In this document: one piece after another, positions 17,673 through 26,557 of the stretch | Layout of the letters: each line of letters opens with the position of its first letter | Position numbering within the stretch: position 1 is the stretch's first letter | Assembly: GCA_017427385.1 (NCBI GenBank) | Contig: JAFRSW010000011.1 | Location: forward strand, 1 to 64,000 | Direction of reading: 5' to 3' | Length of the DNA stretch: 64,000 nt | Source: Bacteroidales bacterium | Lineage (GTDB): Bacteria > Bacteroidota > Bacteroidia > Bacteroidales > UBA932 | Program-made: the position numbers and the translations under genes | The notes under the pieces: model-generated | The model's input: only the letters and a program-made list of their open reading frames with translations | What the model was told of the DNA's origin: nothing | Databases searched by the model: none

Positions 17673-20600
17673 TCAGAATGTCAGGTTTGCTCCGATAGAA
17701 ATCTGACGCATCGTCACATATCCCAGACCGGCGCCCATCTCAGGGTCTTGTCCCGGGTAAGAGGTAATATTGAACAGGTTTTCTCCTGACAGGTATAATC
17801 TGAGACCCTTCATGAAGGCTTTGTTGGCAGTTTTTTCGGGGAATGTATAGCCAATAGTCAGGTTCTTCAGTTTCAGGTAGTCTCCTTTATAGAGGTGCAA
17901 AGTGCTGGTTGCGCCCTGTTGGTTGTTACCTTCATTACCCGTAAGTCGGGCGTTTTGGCTGGTGGTATTGGTCCTTGGATCTTCAGGATTGTCAGGATCG
18001 TAGAAATAATGGTCGTTTGCGATGTAGGAAAGGATATTGTAGCCGATACGGGTTCCGGTATTATTGGCTCCGGTGGTATTCCAATAGAGCCAGAAGCCCG
18101 CAGCACCGGCAAAACTCATCTGAATGTCAATTCCTTTCCAAGATGCATTGGCCTGGAAGCCAAAGGTATACTTGGGCGTAGTTGATTTGCCCGTGAAGAT
18201 GTTGTCATACGTGTTTCCGTATATTCCGTCTCCATCAATATCGGCATAAATGTAATCACCGTACCATATCTTATCCTTGGCAATTCCCTGCTGTGGCCTG
18301 AAACTGTATCCGGCATTAGTCATAGCCTTAAGCCATAGCATATCCATATCCGTACGTATCATGCCATCCCGAGGGCCACCATTGATAATGACGTTACCTT
18401 CATCGTCAAAGTATGATCCGTCGCCCGAATAAGGAGTGAGCATATAATACTCGTTAATTGTGTGACCCTCAAGGATACGGGTTGACGAACCAGTTGATAC
18501 GTCTCCAAGATTGGACACATAGGTACGTACACCGCTCTCATCTTCCTGCCAGCCTTCTTTCAGAGCGCCTTTGTATTTGGACACCCTGTTATGATTGAAG
18601 GAGAAGTTTCCGCTCACGCCATAATTGAAATCTTTGATATGGCTGCGCCAGCCAAGAGTCAGCTCGATACCCTTGTTTGTAACTTCCGCAATGTTCTCCA
18701 TAGGAGCAGTAGCCAAACCTGCCGTCTGATAAACAGTCGGCCTGTAAAGGATACCGTCCGTGACCCTCTTGTATAGGTCTATCTCAGCAGTGAGCCTGTT
18801 ATCCAGCACTCCGATGTCGAGACCGATGTCGGTAGAAGTGGTTGTTTCCCAACGCAGAGCATCGTTGGCGTGAACGCTGACGGCAAGGCCATTGACAAGC
18901 AAATTGTTGAAACTGTAGTTGTGAGCTTTATATGTTGACTGGTATTCGTAGTTGCCTATACTGTTGTTGCCAAGTTTTCCCCAGGAAGCCCTAAGCTTGA
19001 GGAGGTCGAATCCAGAGTTTTTCATGAATCCTTCCTGCTCTATACGCCATCCTGCGGAGAATGACGGGAAATAACCCCAGCGCACTTTCGAATCGAATCT
19101 GGATGAACCGTCACACCTTAGGTTGGCCTCGAAGAGATACCTGTTGGCAAATACATAATTCAACCGCCCGAAGAAAGAACGGGAAGAATAGTCCGAGGCT
19201 GAACCGCCCACATTTATAGGTTCTACAGCCGTATCGGCGGTCCACAGGCTGGGATCGACAAGCCCCTTCTTTGTACCGTTGTGATAATATTCAAAGCTGT
19301 AAAATTCTTCGTATCCAGCAAGGGCGCTGATTTCATGCCGTCCGAATGAGTGGGTCCAGTTGAGTGTCTCCTGGATAGTATAATCCCAATCTCCGTTGGC
19401 CCTGAACCATGTCTCCATATTCTCAGGAAGTTCCGGAGTGGTCATTTGGACTCCAGTCGCAAAATTCATTTTTACCGGCTGGGGAACCACAGGCGTATAT
19501 TGATAATCATACCAGTGACGTCCGTAGTTTACTAGTGACTTGAAGGAGAAATCCTTGAGAAATACAATCTTGGCATAGCCGGACACTTTAATTCTCGAAT
19601 AGGTTCTTATAGCATCTTCTTCGTTGACCGTATACAGAGGATTAGAAGCCGTCGCACTTTCCTCATTGGCTGCCGGGAAACCATAGTATCCACCGTAATA
19701 TGGATAAACGCCCGGAGTCGACTGATTGATATATTTGACTGCGGTGGAATAATCTCCAGCCTGTTTGTCCATTACGGACCCATAGGTCTGCATACCGACT
19801 GTAAGCCACTGGACAGGCTTTGCATCTATATTAGCCCTGATCTGGTATTTTTGGGCGGCAGTATTGGAAATGAGACCGGGATTGTCCACATAGTTGGCGG
19901 AAATCAAGTAATTGGATTTCTTACTCCTTCCGGTTATTGATATATTATGGTCCTGAGAGGCCACGTTGCGGTACATATAGTCCTGCCAGTCGATATTGGG
20001 ATATGCCACGTAGTTGGGATATCCGGATTCGGCAATTGCGTTGGGATCCTTTTTGGCGTTGCGCCAGGTCTCGATAGTTGAGGGCAGAAAGTTTTCCGCC
20101 TGGCCGATGTTGTAAAGAGATTCATTGATCATCTCCATATAATCGGCATAATCTGTCAGATATGACAGCCTGTGCATAGGGCCGTTGAAGGATACGCTTC
20201 CCGAATAAGTTACGTTTACTGAACCTTCTTTACCTTGTTTGGTGGTTATAAGGACTACTCCGTTGGCTCCCCTGTTACCATATATTGCGCAAGAGGCGGC
20301 ATCCTTGAGAATCGTTATAGTGGCAATGTCGTGAGGATTGACATAGCTCATATTGTTCTCTACACCATCTACTATATAAAGCGGAGATGACGAGTTGAGC
20401 GTTCCTGTACCCCTGATCCTGATAGTGTTGGACTCATTCCCGGGATCGGAAGAGGTCGTTCGTACGGAAAGGCCTGCGCTGGTGCCTGCAAGTGCGGAGG
20501 CAATAGAGACCACCGGACGTGATTCGGCCATTTCCTCAAAATTAATGGCAGTTACAGCACCTGTAAGGTTGACTTTTTTCTGTGTACCATATCCAACGAC

Positions 20601-20927
20601 TACCACCTCCTCAAGGAACTGAGCGGAGGGTTTCAACTGTATATCCAGTGACTCCATTTCATTTCCAGCTACAAAGGAGTAATCTTCGTACCCCATGGCA
20701 CTGACCAGGATTTCACTCCCGGATGGCGCATTAAGGGAAAATATACCGTCAAGGTCTGTAATTGCTCCGTTTGTGGTTCCTTTCACCATCACCGCAGCAC
20801 CGATTACGCTCTCACCTGTCACAGCGTCCTTGACTGCACCGCCAAGCGTCACATTCTGTGCCGCAGCCACTAATGGAGCAGCAAAACAAATGAGCGCAAA
20901 AAATAATTTAAGAAGAGTACTTCTCAT
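17673..20927 (-). CDS. SusC-family TonB-linked outer-membrane transporter
   Basis: About 1,084 aa from ATG 20927 (MRSTLLKLFFALICFAAPLVAAAQ, signal peptide). The frame extends to 20981, but that would overlap the preceding gene; ATG 20948 is a possible alternative. After the signal comes a carboxypeptidase-D-like domain (LGGAVKDAVTGESVIGAAV). A TonB-box region and plug (VVVVGYGTQKKVNLTGAV; PLYIVDGV; ILKDAASCAIYGNRGANGVV) follow, then a long beta-barrel ending in an aromatic-rich strand (ISIGANLTF). It imports oligomers through the outer membrane with its SusD partner, powered by TonB. The gene lies between the beta-helix lipoprotein and susD. Confidence 0.96.
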   Translation of the reverse strand: MRSTLLKLFFALICFAAPLVAAAQNVTLGGAVKDAVTGESVIGAAVMVKGTTNGAITDLDGIFSLNAPSGSEILVSAMGYEDYSFVAGNEMESLDIQLKPSAQFLEEVVVVGYGTQKKVNLTGAVTAINFEEMAESRPVVSIASALAGTSAGLSVRTTSSDPGNESNTIRIRGTGTLNSSSPLYIVDGVENNMSYVNPHDIATITILKDAASCAIYGNRGANGVVLITTKQGKEGSVNVTYSGSVSFNGPMHRLSYLTDYADYMEMINESLYNIGQAENFLPSTIETWRNAKKDPNAIAESGYPNYVAYPNIDWQDYMYRNVASQDHNISITGRSKKSNYLISANYVDNPGLISNTAAQKYQIRANIDAKPVQWLTVGMQTYGSVMDKQAGDYSTAVKYINQSTPGVYPYYGGYYGFPAANEESATASNPLYTVNEEDAIRTYSRIKVSGYAKIVFLKDFSFKSLVNYGRHWYDYQYTPVVPQPVKMNFATGVQMTTPELPENMETWFRANGDWDYTIQETLNWTHSFGRHEISALAGYEEFYSFEYYHNGTKKGLVDPSLWTADTAVEPINVGGSASDYSSRSFFGRLNYVFANRYLFEANLRCDGSSRFDSKVRWGYFPSFSAGWRIEQEGFMKNSGFDLLKLRASWGKLGNNSIGNYEYQSTYKAHNYSFNNLLVNGLAVSVHANDALRWETTTSTDIGLDIGVLDNRLTAEIDLYKRVTDGILYRPTVYQTAGLATAPMENIAEVTNKGIELTLGWRSHIKDFNYGVSGNFSFNHNRVSKYKGALKEGWQEDESGVRTYVSNLGDVSTGSSTRILEGHTINEYYMLTPYSGDGSYFDDEGNVIINGGPRDGMIRTDMDMLWLKAMTNAGYSFRPQQGIAKDKIWYGDYIYADIDGDGIYGNTYDNIFTGKSTTPKYTFGFQANASWKGIDIQMSFAGAAGFWLYWNTTGANNTGTRIGYNILSYIANDHYFYDPDNPEDPRTNTTSQNARLTGNEGNNQQGATSTLHLYKGDYLKLKNLTIGYTFPEKTANKAFMKGLRLYLSGENLFNITSYPGQDPEMGAGLGYVTMRQISIGANLTF

Positions 20928-20953
20928 ATCATACAGGTTTTGAAACATTTCTG

Positions 20954-23779
20954 TTAATTCTGATATGAACCGGGCCACCAAGAGCTACCACGTGCTACAT
21001 TCCGCTGATCCATGTTAATGTCTTCGCCGCACCAAGAGACGAACTCGGGGCAGATTGCATTGAGCCGCTCAAGAATGGCAGTCTGTGTAATCATAGAAGG
21101 AGTTGAACCACCTATCTGGCCATTCCACAGCCAGCAGTTTGTATCAGTACTCCACGTGAGGTTGCCGATTGCAGAGGCCAATACACCGGTTGCGTTGCCG
21201 CCATTGTCAGTATTGGTGCCGATTTTGACGAGATTGTTGTAATGGGTATAGCTCATGTCGATGACCTCGCTCCCGGCCTCTCCGCCGATGGAGGCGACGC
21301 CGTCAGACTCAGGTGCAATGATGTTGTTGGTGAAATAATGCGTTGCAGTTCCCATTACGCCAACCAGGGCGGTGTTGTCAGTCAAAGCGCTACCCTCCGC
21401 ACCGCTACGGGTATCGCCGATAATGGAACAATTGCTGATGCTGGAGCAGGTCTGAATTACGTCGATGGCTATCCAGGACGCATTCAGTCCTTTTTTATAG
21501 GATGATTTGCTGGTTGTAGTGTATGAGCCCCCTACGGAACTATTGTTCATACAGAACTTGTCAAGTCCATTTACATTGATAGTACAGCCATACCTGTTAT
21601 TGATGTAGTTGCCATCGAAAGAGCACTCATCGATGTAAAGATAAGCATACTGCTCACTGGATCCTTCTGTATAGATAGCGCCGCCGGTACCGGCATAATT
21701 GCCGTTGAAAATACTGCGGAATGCCTGAACACCCTTCCATCCGTGGATACATACTGCACCGCCCATATTATCGGCGTGGTTCTCCACAATGGATATCCTT
21801 GTCAAGTCGATAAGTGATTCGTCCTCCACATAGAAGGCGCCGCCGTCTTTGGTAGCATAGTTACCTTCTACCGTGCAGTCTTTGAAATACATAGCAGTGA
21901 GTTTGCCGCTTTTGCCATACACAGCCACGGCGCCGCCCCATTGGGCTTGATTCTCCTTGAATAAGGCATTGTGAATGTTATTGCCAAGGGACTCCCTGAA
22001 AGTCTCCACTTCCAGCGCTCCACCGTATAAGGCGGCAGAGTTGCCCTGGAAGGTGACGGGCTCTTCATTACCTATCTCAAGTCTACCTTTCTCGCCAACG
22101 GAGATGGCGCCTGCGTTTCCGGAAGCGATATTGTCAACAAAGCTGCCGCCTTCTATGGAAATGTGATGATTTATGAGTTTAATAGCACCGCCATACTTCG
22201 CCTTGTTCCCGGTCAGAATGCAGCCACGCATGGAAGTACTGGCACCAATATAGAGGGCGCCGCCGTCGCGAGTGTTGTCATTGCCGTTATTGGTAAAAGT
22301 TGAGCCTGTTACTGTCGCTTCTGTGCTTCCGGTTTTGTATAGATCTACGGCTCCGCCTCTCCAGGCAACGTTGCCTGTGAAGGAGCACCCTGAAATAATG
22401 ATGGTACCTGACTCACTGTCAAAATCGACAGCCCCGCCAAAACCCGTACCATCCTTCCTTTCCGGATCGTCATTCCATGCCTCATTATCTTTGAACGTAC
22501 AATCTGTGATTGTTACCGTTCCTCCGGTGATTTCAATAGCACCGCCATTTGTTGCTTTGTTGCCTGAGAAGGAGCAGTCTTTCAACGCCCAAGTTCCTGA
22601 AGTAATAAACAGAGCTCCTCCATCTTCCCCTCCCTCCGGGGCTACCGGGACCTGACCATTGATGAAACTGATTCCCTCAATTTCGACATCAACCTCGCCG
22701 TCCACACGAAGAATTCGGTGCTCATTGTTGCCGGAGAAAATGGTTTCACCCTTGGTGCCCACGAAACTGAAACGGGCACCCTCGGCGAAAGACAACGTTG
22801 ACTCCGCGCCCCAGTCGTAAGTACCGCTACCAAGATTGAAGACCGAGCCGTTGAGATCTGACAAAGTCTTGTCTTCCAATTTGAGAAAACTCCACATCTG
22901 GGCCGCGCTCATAGCATTTTCCCAGCTCTTACCATCCTTGGTACCTGCACCTTCGACGGTAACGTACCGAGTTTTACTCGCTATCACCTCTACGATTTCA
23001 TATACATACACGTTGTTAGCGGCCAAAGTATTAATCTCATAAACATATTCGCCGGCCTCCGTGTATGGTTCACTACCGGAATAGGTTTTAATTTTTAATC
23101 CTTTAGCATGGGTTCCGGGGAAAACGGTCAGATAATAAGTTCCGGCCCCAAAAGTTGTCGTCGAAACAGAGGATGCCGGGGTCTTGGCGGTACCGACTGC
23201 CGGCACGGAACCGGAACAGTCTATTGCCATTACACCTGCAAGTGGGCTTCCGTCAACACTTACAACTTCTATTTTACTCACTTCGGTGCCGCCTTTCAAC
23301 TGAAAACCAAGAACGGCATTAATATTTTTGAAGGCTATTTTGTTCCCAGGTTCAATTTTGCTGACAGATATCCTTTCCTGAGCAAGATTGTTGGGTTGTG
23401 AATCAGGAATACTGATATTTACAGCACTATCCCCGGCAGAATCTAACGCATACGCAGGATATACAGCATATAATGCCGTCTTACCGCTGGGAATTGTACC
23501 CACAAAGTTTCCCGTTGCAGTCCCCGCGCCATCAATCAACGTTGCTATAATAGATTCGCCGTTATTAAGAACAATCTTAATCTGCTCGCCAGGCAGCCAA
23601 AAGGCTTCTGCATCAGTTGATTGTCCTATGTTTTCAGTAGTGGCGGAGAAGACAACTTTACCACCATTTCCGCTATTCCCATTATTCCCGTTATTACCAT
23701 TATTTGGCTGCTCTTTGTTGCAGGACAGAATCGTCATTGCAACCAGGGAAAGTGTTAATAAGAATAAAGACTTTTTCAT
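20954..23779 (-). CDS. Fimbrillin-headed beta-helix lipoprotein B (choice-of-anchor Q type)
   Basis: A 941 aa lipoprotein (MKKSLFLLTLSLVAMTILSC). The mature N-terminus has a low-complexity Asn/Gly spacer (repeats of NNGNNGN). A fimbrillin-like domain follows (FWLPGEQIKIVLNNGES, GKTALYAVYPAY, AFKNINAVLGF), then a Pmp-like beta-helix with many GGAI/GGAV rungs. The tail (MDQRNVARGSSWWPGSYQN) is nearly the same as in lipoprotein A at 670-3339. The joint after the fimbrillin domain (RYVTVEGAGTKDGKSWENA) is also shared with A, so the two are clear paralogues. It is encoded just before susC. A surface substrate-binding or display role is inferred from position. Confidence 0.87.
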   Translation of the reverse strand: MKKSLFLLTLSLVAMTILSCNKEQPNNGNNGNNGNSGNGGKVVFSATTENIGQSTDAEAFWLPGEQIKIVLNNGESIIATLIDGAGTATGNFVGTIPSGKTALYAVYPAYALDSAGDSAVNISIPDSQPNNLAQERISVSKIEPGNKIAFKNINAVLGFQLKGGTEVSKIEVVSVDGSPLAGVMAIDCSGSVPAVGTAKTPASSVSTTTFGAGTYYLTVFPGTHAKGLKIKTYSGSEPYTEAGEYVYEINTLAANNVYVYEIVEVIASKTRYVTVEGAGTKDGKSWENAMSAAQMWSFLKLEDKTLSDLNGSVFNLGSGTYDWGAESTLSFAEGARFSFVGTKGETIFSGNNEHRILRVDGEVDVEIEGISFINGQVPVAPEGGEDGGALFITSGTWALKDCSFSGNKATNGGAIEITGGTVTITDCTFKDNEAWNDDPERKDGTGFGGAVDFDSESGTIIISGCSFTGNVAWRGGAVDLYKTGSTEATVTGSTFTNNGNDNTRDGGALYIGASTSMRGCILTGNKAKYGGAIKLINHHISIEGGSFVDNIASGNAGAISVGEKGRLEIGNEEPVTFQGNSAALYGGALEVETFRESLGNNIHNALFKENQAQWGGAVAVYGKSGKLTAMYFKDCTVEGNYATKDGGAFYVEDESLIDLTRISIVENHADNMGGAVCIHGWKGVQAFRSIFNGNYAGTGGAIYTEGSSEQYAYLYIDECSFDGNYINNRYGCTINVNGLDKFCMNNSSVGGSYTTTSKSSYKKGLNASWIAIDVIQTCSSISNCSIIGDTRSGAEGSALTDNTALVGVMGTATHYFTNNIIAPESDGVASIGGEAGSEVIDMSYTHYNNLVKIGTNTDNGGNATGVLASAIGNLTWSTDTNCWLWNGQIGGSTPSMITQTAILERLNAICPEFVSWCGEDINMDQRNVARGSSWWPGSYQN

Positions 23780-23811
23780 AACGCGGTTATTTTATTGATT
23801 ATTAATTGTTT

Positions 23812-24771
23812 TCAAAACTTGACTTTTGCAGTAACGGTCAGATGGTCTGACGGGCACCACACGGTGTCGTCTATTGTGTAAGTTACGACAACGCGGCGAT
23901 AATCGGACGCCGTGCAGTTTCTTGTCATGATATGGTCTATCCGGCGCTCCGGATGGCCATCAGAAAAGGCTTCCATTGGATAGTAATATTTACCTGAACT
24001 TCCACTCATAGTTCCCCATTTAGCGTTGATATTGCCATCCTTCCAGTACTCCAGAAGAGCATTATATACCTCCGGTTCCGAACCCGAGGAACTGTTCATG
24101 TCGCCAATTAAGATTGCGGGGGAGTCCCCGGCCTTAAGTTTTGCAAAATGGTTTACGACTTTTGCCATGTTCAAAGCCCCGCCATGATCAGGGTGAGGAA
24201 GATGGGTTGGGAATACCCATATTTCCTTGCCAGTAGCGATGTGTGCGAATTTAGTCCAGATGAGTATACGCTCCGGATTACCGCATTTTTGGTATGCGTC
24301 TTTGGGATTTGTGTACCATGTGTCTTCTTCTTTCGAAAGCCACACAAATCCACTTTCCTCCAATTTCAATTTTGTTCTGTTGTAAGCAAAGCCATCAGAG
24401 AAATAGTACGAAAGGGTCCCTACAGAATTCATCCTGTTCGGATATTTGAGTTCCCATTGCCAGTCTTTGATGGATGTACACATTGCCTGCAGGGAATACT
24501 TCCCTCCACTTATGTGAGTCTCATCTACTTCGTTGAAGGCTATGATGTCTGCTTTGGTAGCACCTATGGTCCCCGCCAGTGCATTGCGAACTTTTGGGTT
24601 GTCCATTGACATTTCCGTGCGCCTGGTTGACGGCTTGAGAAGGTTGCAGGTAGCTACAGTAATGATAACATCATCCTGATTCTGCGGATTATCAGGCCCA
24701 TTACCATTGTTTTTCACGCATGCACACACGAGAGCTTGCGAGAAAACTATTAACAGAATAAACTTGTTCAT
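23812..24771 (-). CDS. Endonuclease/exonuclease/phosphatase-fold lipoprotein
   Basis: About 319 aa. The start is set at ATG 24771 because the longer frame needs GTG 24780. The leader is MNKFILLIVFSQALVCAC, a lipobox. All EEP signature residues are present: AFNEVDE (metal-binding Glu), FPTHLP, GDMNSS (Asp-x-Asn), RIDHIM and the terminal CPSDH. It lacks the fimbrillin-like head of its paralogue at 13769-15661 but matches its catalytic part closely (SDGFAYN, CGNPER, VWLS). It is the first gene of the SusC/SusD operon, 32 bases before the beta-helix lipoprotein gene. It is probably a surface phosphodiesterase or phosphatase; the substrate is unknown. Confidence 0.87.
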   Translation of the reverse strand: MNKFILLIVFSQALVCACVKNNGNGPDNPQNQDDVIITVATCNLLKPSTRRTEMSMDNPKVRNALAGTIGATKADIIAFNEVDETHISGGKYSLQAMCTSIKDWQWELKYPNRMNSVGTLSYYFSDGFAYNRTKLKLEESGFVWLSKEEDTWYTNPKDAYQKCGNPERILIWTKFAHIATGKEIWVFPTHLPHPDHGGALNMAKVVNHFAKLKAGDSPAILIGDMNSSSGSEPEVYNALLEYWKDGNINAKWGTMSGSSGKYYYPMEAFSDGHPERRIDHIMTRNCTASDYRRVVVTYTIDDTVWCPSDHLTVTAKVKF

Positions 24772-24798
24772 CTCATTCACTTTGCATCTCTTTTAGAG

Positions 24799-24806
24799 CA
24801 AAGCTA
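24799..24806 (-). promoter_or_regulatory. Candidate -7 box of the SusC/SusD operon
   Basis: TAGCTTTG on the minus strand fits the Bacteroidota TAnnTTTG consensus. It begins directly downstream of the T-run of the regulator's terminator and lies 27 bases before the EEP start at 24771. No good -33 TTTG was seen, so an activator may be needed. Confidence 0.5.
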
Positions 24807-24807
24807 T

Positions 24808-24835
24808 AAAAAAAAACGGGGCGTCTATCGCTCCG
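24808..24835 (-). terminator. Intrinsic terminator after the DUF6377-type regulator
   Basis: On the minus strand a 7-bp GC-rich stem (CGGAGCG with CGCCCCG, 5-base loop, one G-T pair) is followed by nine T. It separates the regulator gene from the SusC/SusD operon. Confidence 0.85.
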
Positions 24836-24877
24836 GAAAAAAACGGGAATAATGAAATGATTCGGGATGTAGTTTAA

Positions 24878-24892
24878 TGCTGATTATCAGCA
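24878..24892. promoter_or_regulatory. Perfect 15-base palindrome, candidate operator
   Basis: TGCTGATTATCAGCA reads 7+1+7 as a perfect inverted repeat in an A+T-rich stretch, 72 bases upstream of the -7 box of the SusC/SusD operon and 46 bases after the regulator stop. It has no T-run, so it is more likely a protein site than a terminator. That a regulator binds it is a guess. Confidence 0.4.
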
Positions 24893-24937
24893 AATTAAAT
24901 ACTTTTAAAAATAGAAATCGGGAAAAGATAATTTATC

Positions 24938-26518
24938 TTAAAGCAAAGAAATAATGCTGTTGAACTCTTCTTCTGGGATAGCAAGACGGGCCTTGAGTAT
25001 AGACCTGAGGTTTTGAACTGTCTTAACTGAGCAATGCAGCATTCCGGCAATTTCAGTGTTATCTTTAATGCCAAGTTTTATCAGAGCCAGTATACGGAGT
25101 TCGTTGCTTAGAATCTCTGTGCGCTTGGGAACAATTATCTGTTCCGGCTTGAGACAGGTATTTACAACCTCAATGAAATCAGGGAAAATATCCACGAAGG
25201 CCCGGTCAAAATTATTGAACAATTCCCGCCTTTCTTCCGAAGCAATTTCACCAGATGGACATGTCAGTTCCAGAGCTTGCTCGGTATACCCTTTCCTGAG
25301 GCTGGAGTTAATCTTTGTTCGGAATATGTCCAAACGTTTAATGTACGATGAGTAAAGTTGGAAGGCTACGCCTATGTAGCTTTTCGATATTTTGTCTGAA
25401 CGTTCCAGATTATTCTTTAGTGAAATAATCTTCAAGCGGGAATGATTGATTTGCAGCAACGCATAAATTATGAAAAGCAATAGTAAGGAGATTATCGTTA
25501 AAGAAATCCATAGCTCCCTGTTCCTTTTCTGTATGAGTTTTGTATTACTGTCATTAATCTTTATAGTCTGATCAACTCCGTCAACCACGCGCTTTTTAGA
25601 GCCAAACCGTTGGAGTGAGGAGAAATAGTAATCTGAAATCTTTTTTGCCGCTTCTATCTCACTGTTGCCATGAAGCAGCGACTCCACTCTCAAAAGAGAT
25701 GCAATATCTTGATTACTATTCTCCACCTCGATTATGGCAGATTCAAGAAGATTATCCACAGCATCTCCTGTTAGTTTTCGTTCATATAAATAAGCAATGG
25801 CAAAACGGTCATAGAGACATGTAGCATATGCAGCCGAATGCTTATCTTCAATGATGGACCTGCGTATATCATTGTATCTTCTGGCCTCATCGTAATTCCC
25901 AGCTCTTGCTTCCTTTCTCTCGATACTACGCAAATAGAGTATACTCATAGTATCCGCGACCATCATCAGGGAATCCCTATAGATGTTGAATTTCTCACGA
26001 TATATCTTTCCAAAAGACTCAGGAACGTTAAAATCGGTATATAAATTCTGATAGAGCAGCGCTCTAGAATGATAATAATTGTCCAGAAGATTACCAGCTA
26101 GCTTTTCCCTGGGTACTGATGAAATAGTCTCATTAGCTTCAATATAATACCCATAATTCGAGAGCAAGGTCGCAAGGAGAATCTGTGTTTTGATTGAAAG
26201 CGAATCCCTCCCGGATTCCTGTGCCAGCTGAGCAGCCTTTTCCATGTATACCAAGGCAGAATCCGCCGAATTGTTGGAGAATGACATCGCTATGTCATAA
26301 TACAAATCGATGCAATCATCTACTGTTTTACCTGGGAGACATTTCTTTAATGCCTCTATTTCCGCTTCTTTCTTCGCCGCATAAACGTCCATACTGTCCA
26401 GAACGGAAAGAAGTTCAGCCACCAGATCCTTGGTCCTATCCGTATGCGGCAGATGGTTACCTTTATTGCAAGATAACACCAGCAGCCCCAATGCTATAAA
26501 AACAATAGCCTTTTTCAT
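24938..26518 (-). CDS. DUF6377-type TPR transmembrane regulator with C-terminal HTH
   Basis: A 526 aa protein. The N-terminus has a lipobox-like leader (LGLLVLSCNKG) followed by LLSVLDSMDVYAAKKEAEIEAL, the usual opening of DUF6377 proteins. TPR-like helices fill about residues 60-300 and should be periplasmic. One membrane helix lies near 330-350 (LWISLTIISLLLLFIIYALL), followed by a cytoplasmic coiled coil. The C-terminus (LSNELRILALIKLGIKDNTEIAGMLHCSVKTVQNLRS) is a LuxR-like helix-turn-helix. Such proteins sense envelope signals and control nearby surface-protein or carbohydrate genes. It lies next to the SusC/SusD operon in the same orientation, separated from it by a terminator, so it is the likely local regulator. 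Confidence 0.8.
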   Translation of the reverse strand: MKKAIVFIALGLLVLSCNKGNHLPHTDRTKDLVAELLSVLDSMDVYAAKKEAEIEALKKCLPGKTVDDCIDLYYDIAMSFSNNSADSALVYMEKAAQLAQESGRDSLSIKTQILLATLLSNYGYYIEANETISSVPREKLAGNLLDNYYHSRALLYQNLYTDFNVPESFGKIYREKFNIYRDSLMMVADTMSILYLRSIERKEARAGNYDEARRYNDIRRSIIEDKHSAAYATCLYDRFAIAYLYERKLTGDAVDNLLESAIIEVENSNQDIASLLRVESLLHGNSEIEAAKKISDYYFSSLQRFGSKKRVVDGVDQTIKINDSNTKLIQKRNRELWISLTIISLLLLFIIYALLQINHSRLKIISLKNNLERSDKISKSYIGVAFQLYSSYIKRLDIFRTKINSSLRKGYTEQALELTCPSGEIASEERRELFNNFDRAFVDIFPDFIEVVNTCLKPEQIIVPKRTEILSNELRILALIKLGIKDNTEIAGMLHCSVKTVQNLRSILKARLAIPEEEFNSIISLL

Positions 26519-26557
26519 GCATTAGATTATTGACCTATTTCGCACCAATATGAGCTG

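Noticed and set aside
20928..20981. SusC start at the far upstream codon 20981
   Set aside because: It would overlap the end of the beta-helix lipoprotein gene by 28 bases and put extra residues before a clear signal peptide; ATG 20927 gives a normal leader.
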